Positions 1 through 7,567 of a stretch of DNA of 11,667 nucleotides are shown here, in pieces. Where the stretch lies: positions 1-11,667 of the forward strand of contig CAILTC010000266.1 in the NCBI GenBank assembly GCA_903837025.1, given 5' to 3'. Position numbers and translations under genes: made by a program. Below the pieces are notes generated by a model. That model made no database searches. It was given only the letters and a program-made list of their open reading frames with translations, and was not told the DNA's origin. Numbering within the stretch: the stretch's first letter is position 1; every line of letters begins with the position of its first letter. The DNA comes from an uncultured Bacteroidota bacterium (lineage in GTDB: Bacteria; Bacteroidota; Bacteroidia; Flavobacteriales; Flavobacteriaceae).

Positions 1-150
1 GTTGGAAGGATTTTCTTTTAGCAAATTTTCAAAAATAGCCTGAGCTTGTTCGTATTTATCGGTATCAAATAATTTTTTCCCCTTATCAAAATCAGATTGG
101 GACCAAATCATTAACGGAAATAATAAAAAGGTAAATAGGAATTGTTTCAT
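1..150 (-). CDS. TPR-repeat exported protein, N-terminal part only
   Basis: Reading leftwards from an ATG at 150, the frame is open to the window edge and gives the first 50 residues. They begin with a typical signal peptide (MKQFLFTFLLFPLMIWSQS) with likely cleavage around the WSQS stretch, as is common in Flavobacteria. A helix of tetratricopeptide type follows, with the pattern FDKGKKLFDTDKYEQAQAIF and then a LLKENPSN turn. TPR modules are protein-protein interaction scaffolds, so the mature protein is probably periplasmic or surface-located, but its partner cannot be told. It is divergent from the phosphoesterase gene to its right, with a 136-bp intergenic region between them. The C-terminal part lies outside the window, so total length and any further domain are unknown. 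Confidence 0.8.
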   Translation of the reverse strand, partial: MKQFLFTFLLFPLMIWSQSDFDKGKKLFDTDKYEQAQAIFENLLKENPSN

Positions 151-180
151 CTTTCAAAAATAAAGAAATTTTAAAAGAAT

Positions 181-198
181 TGACTTATTATTAAGTCA
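181..198. repeat. 7-bp inverted repeat in a divergent intergenic region
   Basis: TGACTTA and TAAGTCA face each other across a 4-base TTAT spacer, between the divergent TPR and phosphoesterase genes. The symmetry suits a transcription-factor site or a small hairpin. No U-run follows it, and no known regulator consensus is recognised. The rest of the intergenic region is featureless AT-rich DNA apart from the candidate promoter further right. Confidence 0.4.
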
Positions 199-246
199 TA
201 AAAAATTCACAACAAATCGAAAAGAAATCATAACACTAAAAACATA

Positions 247-274
247 TTGACATAACATAACGGTCTTACTTTCG
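247..274 (+). promoter_or_regulatory. Candidate Bacteroidota-type promoter for the phosphoesterase-glycosyltransferase pair
   Basis: TTG at 247-249 and TACTTTCG at 267-274 are separated by 17 bp. This fits the Bacteroidota sigma-A pattern (TTG, about 17-20 bp, TAnnTTTG) with one mismatch in the downstream box. A start site a few bases past the box would leave only a very short leader before the ATG at 287, which is the main reason for doubt. Confidence 0.4.
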
Positions 275-286
275 TAAAAACTAGTT

Positions 287-1102
287 ATGAAACGAAAAAG
301 AAAAATTCCTTTAGTTGTACTTAGCGATGTGCACTTGGGAACTTACGGCTGCCACGCCGAAGAGTTACTTCAATATCTAAAATCTATTAATCCCAAAACA
401 TTGGTGTTAAACGGAGATATTATCGATATGTGGAGTTTTAGCAAGCGTTATTTTCCGGTTGCTCACATGAATGTACTGAGACATATCATAAAAATGTCGA
501 ATCTAGGAACTCGTGTCATCTATATCACCGGAAACCACGATGAAGCTTTGAGAAAATATTCCGATTTTATTCTTGGAAATTTTGAATTAGTAGACAAATT
601 AATTTTAGAATTAGACGGCAAAAAAACTTGGATTTTTCACGGTGATGTTTTCGATTCTTCTACACAAGGATATGCAAAAATATTGGCAAAACTGGGAGGA
701 AAAGGGTATGATTTATTGATTTTGATCAACAGTTTCATCAATTGGATACTTGTCCTTTTAGGAAAAGAGAAACGAAGCTTTTCTAAAATGATCAAAGACA
801 GCGTAAAAAAAGCAGTTTCCTTTGTATCTGATTTTGAAACTACTGCTGCCGAAATTGCCATCCAAAAAAAATATAGTTATGTTGTTTGCGGTCACATTCA
901 TAAACCACAAATGAAAGAAGTAGTAAATGAACACGGAAAAGTAATCTATTTAAACAGTGGCGATTGGATCGAAAATCTAACTGCTTTAGAATATAAAAAA
1001 GAGAAATGGTCGATTTATCATTATAAAAAATCAGACTTCGTTGACCACAACCAAAAAGAAGACAAAATCGAAAATGATATTGTCAACAAAATTTTATCCT
1101 AA
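287..1102 (+). CDS. Calcineurin-like metallophosphoesterase, UDP-2,3-diacylglucosamine diphosphatase family
   Basis: The 271-residue protein has the full set of two-metal phosphoesterase motifs in order: DVH (D14, H16), NGDIID (D44), GNHDE (N83, H84, D85), HGD (H118) and GHIHKP (H203, H205), followed by NSGDW at 223-227. The family includes LpxH, which splits UDP-2,3-diacylglucosamine into lipid X and UMP in lipid A synthesis. Residues about 140-180 are hydrophobic and basic and sit where LpxH-like enzymes carry a helical lid for the acyl chains, so a lipid-linked diphosphate substrate is plausible. No signal peptide or clear membrane span is seen, so it is probably cytosolic or on the inner face of the membrane. 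As I recall, Flavobacteria also have a more canonical LpxH elsewhere, so the exact substrate is uncertain. It is followed after 17 bp by a glycosyltransferase gene, suggesting a shared glycolipid or envelope task. Confidence 0.8.
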   Translation: MKRKRKIPLVVLSDVHLGTYGCHAEELLQYLKSINPKTLVLNGDIIDMWSFSKRYFPVAHMNVLRHIIKMSNLGTRVIYITGNHDEALRKYSDFILGNFELVDKLILELDGKKTWIFHGDVFDSSTQGYAKILAKLGGKGYDLLILINSFINWILVLLGKEKRSFSKMIKDSVKKAVSFVSDFETTAAEIAIQKKYSYVVCGHIHKPQMKEVVNEHGKVIYLNSGDWIENLTALEYKKEKWSIYHYKKSDFVDHNQKEDKIENDIVNKILS

Positions 1103-1119
1103 AATAAAGCTTTCAAATA

Positions 1120-2112
1120 ATGAAAATATTTTACGCCATACAAGCCACAGGAAACGGACACATAAGCAGAGCGATGCAATTATATCCGTATTTAAAGAAA
1201 TTTGGTTCAGTAGATTTCTTTTTGAGTGGAAACAATGCCAGTCTGAATATAGATTTGCCCGTAAAATTCAAAAGTGCGGGTTGTAGTTTGCATTACAGCA
1301 AATGTGGCGGATTGAATTACTGGGATATTGCAAAAAACATTAGACCTCGTCAAATATTTAAGGATGCCGAATCTTTGCCTCTAAAAAATTATGATGTCGT
1401 AATTAATGATTTTGATTCTATTACTTCACTGGCATGCAAAATGCAAAAAGTGCATTCGGTACAATTTGGTCATCAAGCTAGTTTTATTTCGGAGGCAACG
1501 CCAAGACCTGAAAAAAAGAGCCTTATGGGAGAAATGATTCTCAAACATTATGCGCCTTCGCCAAAGAATATTGGATTGCATTTCGAAAAATACGATTCCT
1601 TTATTCATCCTCCAATTATCAAAGACGAAATTGTGAATGCGGAACCGAAAAACCTCGGCCACATAACTGTTTATCTCCCCTCTTTTCATAAGCATTGCTT
1701 AGAAAAAGCGTTTAACAAACTTTCGGGACACGAATTTCATTGGTTTTTGAATGATGTAGCATTTAAACATACAATCGGAAATATCACTTATTATCCTGTA
1801 AATCAAAAACAGTTTAACGAAAGTATGATCAATTGCAACGGCATCATCACTGGTGGCGGATTCGAAACTCCATCTGAAGCTTTATTCCTTGGAAAAAAAA
1901 TATTGAGTATCCCAATTCGAAACCATTACGAACAAGAATGCAATGCGGCAGCATTAAAGAAAATGGGCGTTCCTGTTGTTTATGAAGTGGGTGCTGATTT
2001 TGACCAAATTATTGAAAATTGGCTAAACACTCCAATAGAATATCCGACTATGAAAGCCAATAATATTCCAGAAACCTTGCAGTTTTTGTTTGATACTTAC
2101 AACCAAAAATAG
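1120..2112 (+). CDS. GT-B fold glycosyltransferase (Glyco_trans_1_3 / MurG-UGT-like)
   Basis: The 330-residue protein begins with a Rossmann strand and a glycine-rich turn carrying an acceptor-side histidine (ATGNGHISRA, H14), as in the Glyco_trans_1_3 group (COG1819-like). The middle holds NDFDS (96-100) and FGHQASF (116-122). The C-terminal donor-binding half has TGGGFETPSEALFLGKK (244-260) and later a YEQE segment (270-273), the usual place for nucleotide-sugar and phosphate contacts in MurG/UGT-type enzymes. No signal peptide or membrane helix is seen; such enzymes usually act at the inner face of the inner membrane. The donor sugar and acceptor cannot be read from sequence. It follows the phosphoesterase by 17 bp and ends just before a strong hairpin terminator, so the two form a tight two-gene unit, probably for a glycolipid or other envelope glycan. 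Confidence 0.8.
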   Translation: MKIFYAIQATGNGHISRAMQLYPYLKKFGSVDFFLSGNNASLNIDLPVKFKSAGCSLHYSKCGGLNYWDIAKNIRPRQIFKDAESLPLKNYDVVINDFDSITSLACKMQKVHSVQFGHQASFISEATPRPEKKSLMGEMILKHYAPSPKNIGLHFEKYDSFIHPPIIKDEIVNAEPKNLGHITVYLPSFHKHCLEKAFNKLSGHEFHWFLNDVAFKHTIGNITYYPVNQKQFNESMINCNGIITGGGFETPSEALFLGKKILSIPIRNHYEQECNAAALKKMGVPVVYEVGADFDQIIENWLNTPIEYPTMKANNIPETLQFLFDTYNQK

Positions 2113-2124
2113 CCGTATAAAACA

Positions 2125-2152
2125 AAACCCGTTCAGTAATCTGAACGGGTTT
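2125..2152. terminator. Strong bidirectional intrinsic terminator
   Basis: A perfect 12-bp stem (AAACCCGTTCAG pairing with CTGAACGGGTTT) encloses a TAAT loop. The A/T ends give a T-run on either strand. It lies in the 59-bp gap between the convergent glycosyltransferase and S46 peptidase genes, where it can end transcripts from both sides. Confidence 0.9.
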
Positions 2153-2171
2153 CTATTAGACATAATGTCTT

Positions 2172-4322
2172 CTATTTCACGATAGTCATTTCGTCAATAA
2201 TATGTTTTGCTCCGGCATATTTATCGATTACCCACAATACATAGCGAATATCAACATTGATGGTTCTTTGCAATTTGCTATCAAAAATAACGTCCCCAGC
2301 CATAGCTTCGATATTTCCGTCGAAAGCAATACCTATTAATTCTCCTTTTCCGTTAAGTACTGGCGAACCTGAATTTCCTCCAGTTATATCATTATCTGTT
2401 AAGAAATTCAAGTGAAGAGAACCATCTTTATCGGCATAACGTCCGTAGTTTTTATCTTTTTCCATATCAAGAACACGACTTGGAAGGTCAAATTCTTCAT
2501 CTCCTTTTTTGTATTTTTTCACTTGACTCGCTAAAGTAGTGTAGTTGTTTATTTTGGCATCGTTCCTTGCGTCGGCAGGCAATGCACGAACTTTACCATA
2601 AGTTAAACGCAAAGTAGAGTTAGCATCAGGGTATTTTATAGATCCTATTTTAGACTCTCGCAAACCTTCAACAAGAAGGCGGAATGAAGCTCCATAATCA
2701 TTTTGCGATTTGGCAATTTCATCCGATTTAGAATTGAAATGCGCAATCATATCATTTGACAACGCATACAATGGATCGCTATATAAAACGTTTTGATTAG
2801 GTGCTTGCAAAAAGGCTTTCACTTTATCTAAAGAAGAAAAAAGACTGGAGTCGATTGATGCATTAGCATAATTAGTAAAATCATTATTGCTTTCATCGCC
2901 TATTTTCTTAACCAAAGGCGCAATGGCATATCCAACAGATTTGGTTGCATACAGATGTAATTGTGCTGCTAAAAGATCTTTTTCTGCAGGTAGATATATA
3001 TTTTCGTAGAATTTAGTTGCGAATGCTAGAATAGTCGGAGTCATTTCAACCCGTTTTGCTGCATCTGCTTTTACATAATTATCTAATTGTTTTCCTAAAG
3101 TTCTTCCTATCGGACCAAAAGCAGCGGTTCTAAACAGTTGAGATAAATAATTATCATGCCGCGATTTTTCGTTCGTTAACGCATAATACGTATTGATAGT
3201 TGAAACAACATCTCCGTATTTAGCTTTGTTCGCCGGTTTATTTGCCCATAAATCAAATTTAGTTTCTTGAGCCGCTTTAGATTTAGCCGTTCCAAATTTA
3301 GAAAGAGCATCAATCATTCCTTGACGATTTTTCCAATAATTAGCCGTTGACGCATATTTAGACGCATAAACCAAACGAAGCGCATCGCTCATTTCCATGT
3401 ATTTTTTCATATTATCCATCCCCGTTTTGGCACCTTCAACCCAAGCAGGGTAAGCAAATTTTACGTTTTGCTCGATTCCGCTTGCTGGCATCCAGCGATT
3501 CGTTCTTCCGGGATAACCAAGAATCATAGCAAAATCGCCTTCATTTACTCCCGATAAATTTACTGGCAAATAGTGTTTGGGTTGTAACGGAACATTGCTT
3601 GTAGAATAATCCGCAGGATTACCGTCTTTATCGGCATAAACTCTAAACATAGAGAAATCGGCAGTTTGACGTGGCCATTCCCAGTTGTCTGTATCTCCTC
3701 CAAATTTACCTAAACTTTCTGGCGGCACACCTACTAATCGCACATCTTTATAATCTTGGTAAACAAAATAATAGTATTCGTTTCCTTGAAAAAACGGACG
3801 AACAGAAACGGTATATTTTCCCCCTTCATTATTTTCTTTTTCAATTGCAGCAATTTCGGTATTGATGGCTTTTTCTCTATCCAATTCATTCATAGAAGGA
3901 TTTACTTTTGCCAAAATTCGTTTCGAACAATCATCCATACGAACAAAGAATCGAACATATAAACTGGATGGTTTTTTCTCATCGGCTCTATTTGTAGCCC
4001 AAAAACCATCTTTGAGCAAATTGTGTTCTGGGGTGGAAAGCTCTGCAATACCATCGTACCCACAATGATGATTGGTTAGTACTAAGCCATCTTTTGAGAT
4101 TATTTCGGCAGTACATCCCCCATTAAATTGAACAACAGCATCTTTCAAACTGTGATGATTAATGCTGTAGATTTCTTCGGCTGTCAATTGCAAGCCCATT
4201 TTTTCCATGTCGCGGTGATTCAATCGTTCGATGAACATTAAAAACCACATTCCTTCATCGGCTTTTGCACTTATGGGCATAAGCATCATGCCAGCAATCA
4301 AAATAAAAATAATTTTCTTCAT
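2172..4322 (-). CDS. S46 family dipeptidyl-peptidase, DPP7-like
   Basis: The 716-residue protein matches the size of DPP7/DPP11 exopeptidases, which release dipeptides from the N-terminus of oligopeptides in the periplasm. A signal peptide (MKKIIFILIAGMMLMPISA, then KADEG) starts the protein. The chymotrypsin-fold triad is visible: H86 in LTNHHCGYDG, D222 in TADFSMFRVY and S651 in GGNSGSPV. The long stretch between about 270 and 570 is the helical domain of this family. C70 and C87 flank the catalytic histidine strand and may form a disulfide. The residue 18 positions after the catalytic serine, which as I recall is Arg in DPP11 (acidic P1) and Gly in DPP7 (hydrophobic P1), is G669 in AFDGN; this favours DPP7-like specificity. 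All three catalytic residues are present and no frame break is seen. It stands alone between terminators, so it is probably monocistronic. Confidence 0.92.
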   Translation of the reverse strand: MKKIIFILIAGMMLMPISAKADEGMWFLMFIERLNHRDMEKMGLQLTAEEIYSINHHSLKDAVVQFNGGCTAEIISKDGLVLTNHHCGYDGIAELSTPEHNLLKDGFWATNRADEKKPSSLYVRFFVRMDDCSKRILAKVNPSMNELDREKAINTEIAAIEKENNEGGKYTVSVRPFFQGNEYYYFVYQDYKDVRLVGVPPESLGKFGGDTDNWEWPRQTADFSMFRVYADKDGNPADYSTSNVPLQPKHYLPVNLSGVNEGDFAMILGYPGRTNRWMPASGIEQNVKFAYPAWVEGAKTGMDNMKKYMEMSDALRLVYASKYASTANYWKNRQGMIDALSKFGTAKSKAAQETKFDLWANKPANKAKYGDVVSTINTYYALTNEKSRHDNYLSQLFRTAAFGPIGRTLGKQLDNYVKADAAKRVEMTPTILAFATKFYENIYLPAEKDLLAAQLHLYATKSVGYAIAPLVKKIGDESNNDFTNYANASIDSSLFSSLDKVKAFLQAPNQNVLYSDPLYALSNDMIAHFNSKSDEIAKSQNDYGASFRLLVEGLRESKIGSIKYPDANSTLRLTYGKVRALPADARNDAKINNYTTLASQVKKYKKGDEEFDLPSRVLDMEKDKNYGRYADKDGSLHLNFLTDNDITGGNSGSPVLNGKGELIGIAFDGNIEAMAGDVIFDSKLQRTINVDIRYVLWVIDKYAGAKHIIDEMTIVK

Positions 4323-4411
4323 TTTTTAAAATATAAAAGTTAATTAAAAACTTGAAACGAGCAGGCAGAAATGGATTAGATCAAACCAAAACACCTACCA
4401 AAATTTGCATA

Positions 4412-4443
4412 CGAATTTAGTGGTTTTTTTTTGAAACTCACAA
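4412..4443 (-). promoter_or_regulatory. Weak candidate promoter for the S46 peptidase gene
   Basis: On the minus strand, TTG (4443-4441) is followed after 21 bp by TAAATTCG (4419-4412), one mismatch from TAnnTTTG. It would give a leader of roughly 80 bases. The spacer is at the long end and includes an A-tract, so this is only a candidate. Between this box and the gene start nothing else is recognised. Confidence 0.28.
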
Positions 4444-4466
4444 CAATAATTAAACACTAAAAAACC

Positions 4467-4498
4467 AAAAAAGAGCTCTATTTCTAGAACTCTTTTTT
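4467..4498 (-). terminator. Intrinsic terminator after obgE
   Basis: AAAAAAGAG-C-TCTA pairs with TAGA-A-CTCTTTTTT around a TTTC loop, with one internal mismatch. On the minus strand the hairpin ends in a run of six T. It lies 19 bp past the obgE stop codon and upstream of the S46 gene's candidate promoter, so it most likely ends the obgE transcript. Confidence 0.8.
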
Positions 4499-4516
4499 GA
4501 TATAAAAATGATGTTT

Positions 4517-5518
4517 TTAATCGTTTAGCATTTTCCAAAGCTTATCTTTCAACTCGGATAAACCTTGTTGCGCAACTGACGAAATGAACATATATGGAAC
4601 ATCCTTGAACTCCTTGTCTAAATCTACTTTCAATTCTGCTTTGAGTTCATCATCGAGCATATCGCATTTAGAAATCACCAACAAACGCTCTTTATCAAGC
4701 ATTTCAGGATTATATTTCGTCAATTCGTTTACCAAAATATCGTATTCTCCTTTGATATTTGGTGTATCAACAGGAACCAAGAATAACAAGGTTGAGTTTC
4801 TTTCGATATGTCTCAAGAAATAATGACCAAGCCCTTTTCCTTCGGCTGCACCTTCAATAATTCCTGGAATATCGGCGATTACAAAAGATTGAAAATCACG
4901 ATACGCCACAATACCAAGATTTGGTTTTAAAGTCGTAAACGGATAATCGGCAATTTTTGGTTTAGCCGAAGTCAAAACCGACAATAAAGTAGATTTTCCT
5001 GCATTAGGAAAACCGACCAAACCAACATCAGCGAGCACTTTAAGTTCAAGAATAACGTCCATTTCTATTCCTGGTAAACCCGGTTGTGAATACCTTGGCG
5101 TTTGATTGGTCGAACTTCTAAAGTGCCAGTTTCCTAGACCTCCTTTTCCACCACGTGAAAGAATTTGTTTTTCTCCGTCATCTGTGATTTCGAATAAAAC
5201 CTCACCTGTTTCTTTATCTTTTACAACCGTTCCCAACGGAACTTCAATGAATTTATCATCGCCATCAGCACCTGTGCTTCTATCACCACCACCATCACCA
5301 CCGTGACCCGCTTTGATATGACGCGCAAATTTCAGGTGAAATAAAGTCCAAAGGCCTTTATTCCCCACCAAATAAACGTGTCCACCACGACCACCATCAC
5401 CACCATCAGGACCACCTTTTTCAATAAATTTTTCTCTATGCAAATGCGTAGATCCTTTTCCCCCTTTTCCGGATGAAACATATATTTTTACGTAGTCTAC
5501 AAAATTTCCTTCTGTCAT
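4517..5518 (-). CDS. obgE: GTPase ObgE/CgtA
   Basis: This 333-residue protein is a conserved, usually essential GTPase that binds the large ribosomal subunit and links its assembly to growth and nucleotide state. Residues 1-158 form the glycine-rich Obg domain (GKGGKGS near 18-23, [13 protein letters not shown] at 35-47, and GHGGDGGGD near 71-79). The G domain follows: G1 GFPNAGKST (169-177), switch region [10 protein letters not shown] (191-200) with T195 and T196, G3 ADIPG (215-219), G4 SKCD (283-286) and G5 SSVA (313-316). G4 has Ser in place of the canonical Asn of NKxD. The protein stops soon after the G domain and lacks the extra C-terminal OCT-type tail of some Gram-positive Obg proteins. 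The start [10 protein letters not shown] fits the family. It follows the CNNM-type gene after 50 bp and is the last gene of the minus-strand run. Confidence 0.97.
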   Translation of the reverse strand: MTEGNFVDYVKIYVSSGKGGKGSTHLHREKFIEKGGPDGGDGGRGGHVYLVGNKGLWTLFHLKFARHIKAGHGGDGGGDRSTGADGDDKFIEVPLGTVVKDKETGEVLFEITDDGEKQILSRGGKGGLGNWHFRSSTNQTPRYSQPGLPGIEMDVILELKVLADVGLVGFPNAGKSTLLSVLTSAKPKIADYPFTTLKPNLGIVAYRDFQSFVIADIPGIIEGAAEGKGLGHYFLRHIERNSTLLFLVPVDTPNIKGEYDILVNELTKYNPEMLDKERLLVISKCDMLDDELKAELKVDLDKEFKDVPYMFISSVAQQGLSELKDKLWKMLND

Positions 5519-5568
5519 TTTTTTAATTGTTTTAGTTTAAAATTGTTTAAAGGAGTCGCAAAACAACT

Positions 5569-6843
5569 TTAAATCTTTAAACTTTTTATCATCACTTTAT
5601 CTATCTTCACGCCATCCATATCGATGACTTCCAATTCAAATTTATGCCAAACTAACTTTTCGCCCTCTTTCGGGATATGAGAAAGTTCAGTCATTATTAA
5701 TCCACTTACCGTAGTCACTTCATAATCATTTATCAACTCGTCTAATTCAAAATAAGTCAAGAAATCATGTAAGGAATAATGCCCGTCAACCAGCCATGAT
5801 CCATCTTCCCTTTCGACCAATTTAAAATCATCTTTGTTAAAATCGGATGCATCGCCCACCAAAGCTTCAAGGATATCATTCAGGGTAATTATTCCTTGAA
5901 AAACACCATATTCATCCGAAACAAAAGCATAATGAATCCCCGTTTTTTTGAACTTTTCCAAGGCTTTGTAAGCGGTGGTATATTCCATCAAAAAAGGAGC
6001 TTCGGTCATGATATCCGCCAAATTGAAATTATCATTTTCAATAGTGGCAAAAATATTTTTCAAGTTCACAACACCCGAAATATCATCATAATTGGCCCCA
6101 TAAACCGGATAAATAGAATGTAATTCCTGAAGCATAAATGCTCTCACTTCGCTTTTCGTCGAATGCAAAGGCAAGGAGACAATCGCTTTACGATGGGTCA
6201 TCAAGGAATTTATTTTTCTGTCGCCAATATGAAAAACACGCTCTACAATATCCTGTTCTATTTCCTGCACTTCACCACCTTCGGTACCTTCTTTGATAAT
6301 TGCCTTAATCTCTTCCTCGGTAACTTTACCGTCTGCCGTGGGTTTTATTTTTAAAACATCCAATAAAAAATCGGTCGAAATAGTCAACATCCAAATAAAA
6401 GGTGCCGTAATAATCGAAATTATTTTCATAGGAAACGCAACTGTTTTTGCTATGGCTTCGGGATGATTTAATCCGATTCTTTTGGGTAATAATTCCCCTA
6501 AAACCAAGGAGAAAAAGGTCAAAATCAAAACGACTATTCCAACGGCAATAGAATGCGAAAATGGTTTTAAAATTTCAAAAGAAGCGATAAAAACCTCAAC
6601 GTCTTTTGTGATTTTATCACCACTATAAATCCCTGTCAAAATTCCTATAAGTGTTATTCCTATTTGCACCGTTGACAAAAACTTATTGGGCGAATTGGCT
6701 AAATCTAATGCCATTTTTGCCTTTTTATTTCCTTTTTTGGCGGCACTTTCTAATCTGCTTTTTCTTGCTGAAATCAACGCAATTTCGGACATCGAAAAAA
6801 CACCATTTAAAAGAATTAGAAAAAATATTATTAGAATTCCCAT
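5569..6843 (-). CDS. CNNM/CorC-HlyC family membrane protein ("hemolysin family")
   Basis: The 424-residue protein has the three-part architecture of the family: a DUF21/CNNM membrane domain, two CBS domains and a C-terminal CorC_HlyC domain. Hydrophobic spans are seen near 1-24, 58-74, 97-118 and 135-158, with the typical GELLPKRIGL motif at 116-125. CBS1 runs from about 212 to 270 and CBS2 from about 278 to 335, followed by CorC_HlyC to the end. Relatives are implicated in magnesium or other divalent cation transport; the old hemolysin name is historical. The open frame extends three codons further to a TTG at 6852, but the ATG at 6843 puts the first hydrophobic helix directly at the N-terminus and is preferred. 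It lies between adk and obgE on the same strand, 119 bp after adk with a hairpin in the gap. Whether it shares their transcript is unclear. The transported ion cannot be read from sequence. Confidence 0.92.
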   Translation of the reverse strand: MGILIIFFLILLNGVFSMSEIALISARKSRLESAAKKGNKKAKMALDLANSPNKFLSTVQIGITLIGILTGIYSGDKITKDVEVFIASFEILKPFSHSIAVGIVVLILTFFSLVLGELLPKRIGLNHPEAIAKTVAFPMKIISIITAPFIWMLTISTDFLLDVLKIKPTADGKVTEEEIKAIIKEGTEGGEVQEIEQDIVERVFHIGDRKINSLMTHRKAIVSLPLHSTKSEVRAFMLQELHSIYPVYGANYDDISGVVNLKNIFATIENDNFNLADIMTEAPFLMEYTTAYKALEKFKKTGIHYAFVSDEYGVFQGIITLNDILEALVGDASDFNKDDFKLVEREDGSWLVDGHYSLHDFLTYFELDELINDYEVTTVSGLIMTELSHIPKEGEKLVWHKFELEVIDMDGVKIDKVMIKSLKI

Positions 6844-6856
6844 AGCATACAATTAC

Positions 6857-6898
6857 AAAAAAAGAGCATAAATCCATTAATCGGAAATAGCTCCTTTT
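6857..6898 (-). terminator. Probable terminator between adk and the CNNM-type gene
   Basis: On the minus strand, AAAAGGAGC (6898-6890) pairs with GCTCTTTTT (6867-6859) with one G-U pair. A further three-base TCC/GGA pairing lies inside an otherwise imperfect interior, and a T-run extends the right arm to 6857. It sits just past adk and 14 bp before the ATG of the next gene. It could therefore end the hpt-adk transcript or act as an attenuator or leader hairpin for the CNNM gene. Its AGGAGCTATTTCC core also occurs in the element after purE. Confidence 0.55.
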
Positions 6899-6962
6899 CT
6901 GTTTGCAAATATCGCAAAAAAAATTGAATGCTCGAAATTTATATCCAAGCCTTAAAAACCGA

Positions 6963-7535
6963 CTATAATTTGTCGAAAACCAAGTTCAATCTTTCGTTTA
7001 CTTCTTGTATTGTTCCTATACCATTTACAGCATGAAATTTTTCTTGACCTTTGTAATAATCCATCAAAGGGGCTGTTTTTTGGTTGTATTCGTCGTAACG
7101 GTTTCTAATTTTTTCTTCATCCTGATCGTCTGGTCTTCCGGAAGTTTTCCCTCTTTCTAATAAACGTGCAACCAAGATAGAATCATCGGCATCTAAGGCT
7201 ACTGTTGCGGTAATGTTTTGCCCTTTGGATGCTAAAAATTGATCCAAAGCATCTGCTTGCGCCAAAGTTCTAGGAAAACCATCAAATAAAAATCCAGCTG
7301 AAAGCGGGTTATTATCTACTTCGCTTTGTAGCATTTTGATCGTTACTTCGTCTGGAACTAAGTCTCCTTTATCCATATAACTTTTGGCCAATTTTCCTAA
7401 ATCAGTATCGTTTTTGATATTAAATCTAAAAATATCACCTGTAGATAAATGGGTTAAATTATATTTTTCTTTCAAAAATTCTGCTTGAGTTCCTTTTCCT
7501 GCTCCGGGTTTACCGAATAAAACAATGTTAATCAT
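6963..7535 (-). CDS. adk: Adenylate kinase, short (LID-less) type
   Basis: Adenylate kinase converts ATP and AMP to two ADP in the cytosol. The 190-residue protein shows the P-loop GKPGAGKGT (8-16), the AMP-site STGDIFR (31-37), DGFPRT (85-90), ERGKTSGRPDD (127-137) and the conserved arginines in RNRYDEY (144-150). It is shorter than the roughly 214-residue long form because the four-Cys/Asp zinc LID insertion is missing, as is usual in this lineage. K9 in the P-loop replaces the Pro common in other bacteria; I recall this being normal in Flavobacterium. It starts 32 bp after the hpt stop, so hpt and adk are probably co-transcribed, with a hairpin after adk that may limit read-through. Confidence 0.97.
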   Translation of the reverse strand: MINIVLFGKPGAGKGTQAEFLKEKYNLTHLSTGDIFRFNIKNDTDLGKLAKSYMDKGDLVPDEVTIKMLQSEVDNNPLSAGFLFDGFPRTLAQADALDQFLASKGQNITATVALDADDSILVARLLERGKTSGRPDDQDEEKIRNRYDEYNQKTAPLMDYYKGQEKFHAVNGIGTIQEVNERLNLVFDKL

Positions 7536-7567
7536 TAGTGTAGTTATAAAGTTGTGAGTGAGTTGTA

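Noticed and set aside
155..162. Perfect TATTTTTG box on the minus strand before the TPR gene
   Set aside because: It is only 4 bp from the ATG, so the transcript would start at or inside the start codon. No upstream TTG is at the right distance; probably chance in AT-rich DNA.
1041..1286. Plus-strand frame overlapping the end of the phosphoesterase and start of the glycosyltransferase
   Set aside because: It is out of frame with both well-supported genes and has no recognisable features.
3671..4068. Plus-strand open frames opposite the S46 peptidase
   Set aside because: They lie wholly inside a well-supported gene on the other strand, have low-complexity composition and show no recognisable domain.
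5106..5306. Plus-strand open frame rich in Pro and Ser opposite obgE
   Set aside because: It is the antisense of the glycine-rich Obg domain, whose GGN codons read as Pro/Ser on the other strand.
5278..5415. CAC/ACC-rich trinucleotide runs resembling a microsatellite
   Set aside because: They encode the conserved glycine- and aspartate-rich Obg fold (GGDGG-type motifs), so protein constraint explains them.
6844..6852. TTG start three codons upstream for the CNNM-type gene
   Set aside because: The first codon there is TTG. The ATG at 6843 begins directly with the hydrophobic helix expected for the family.
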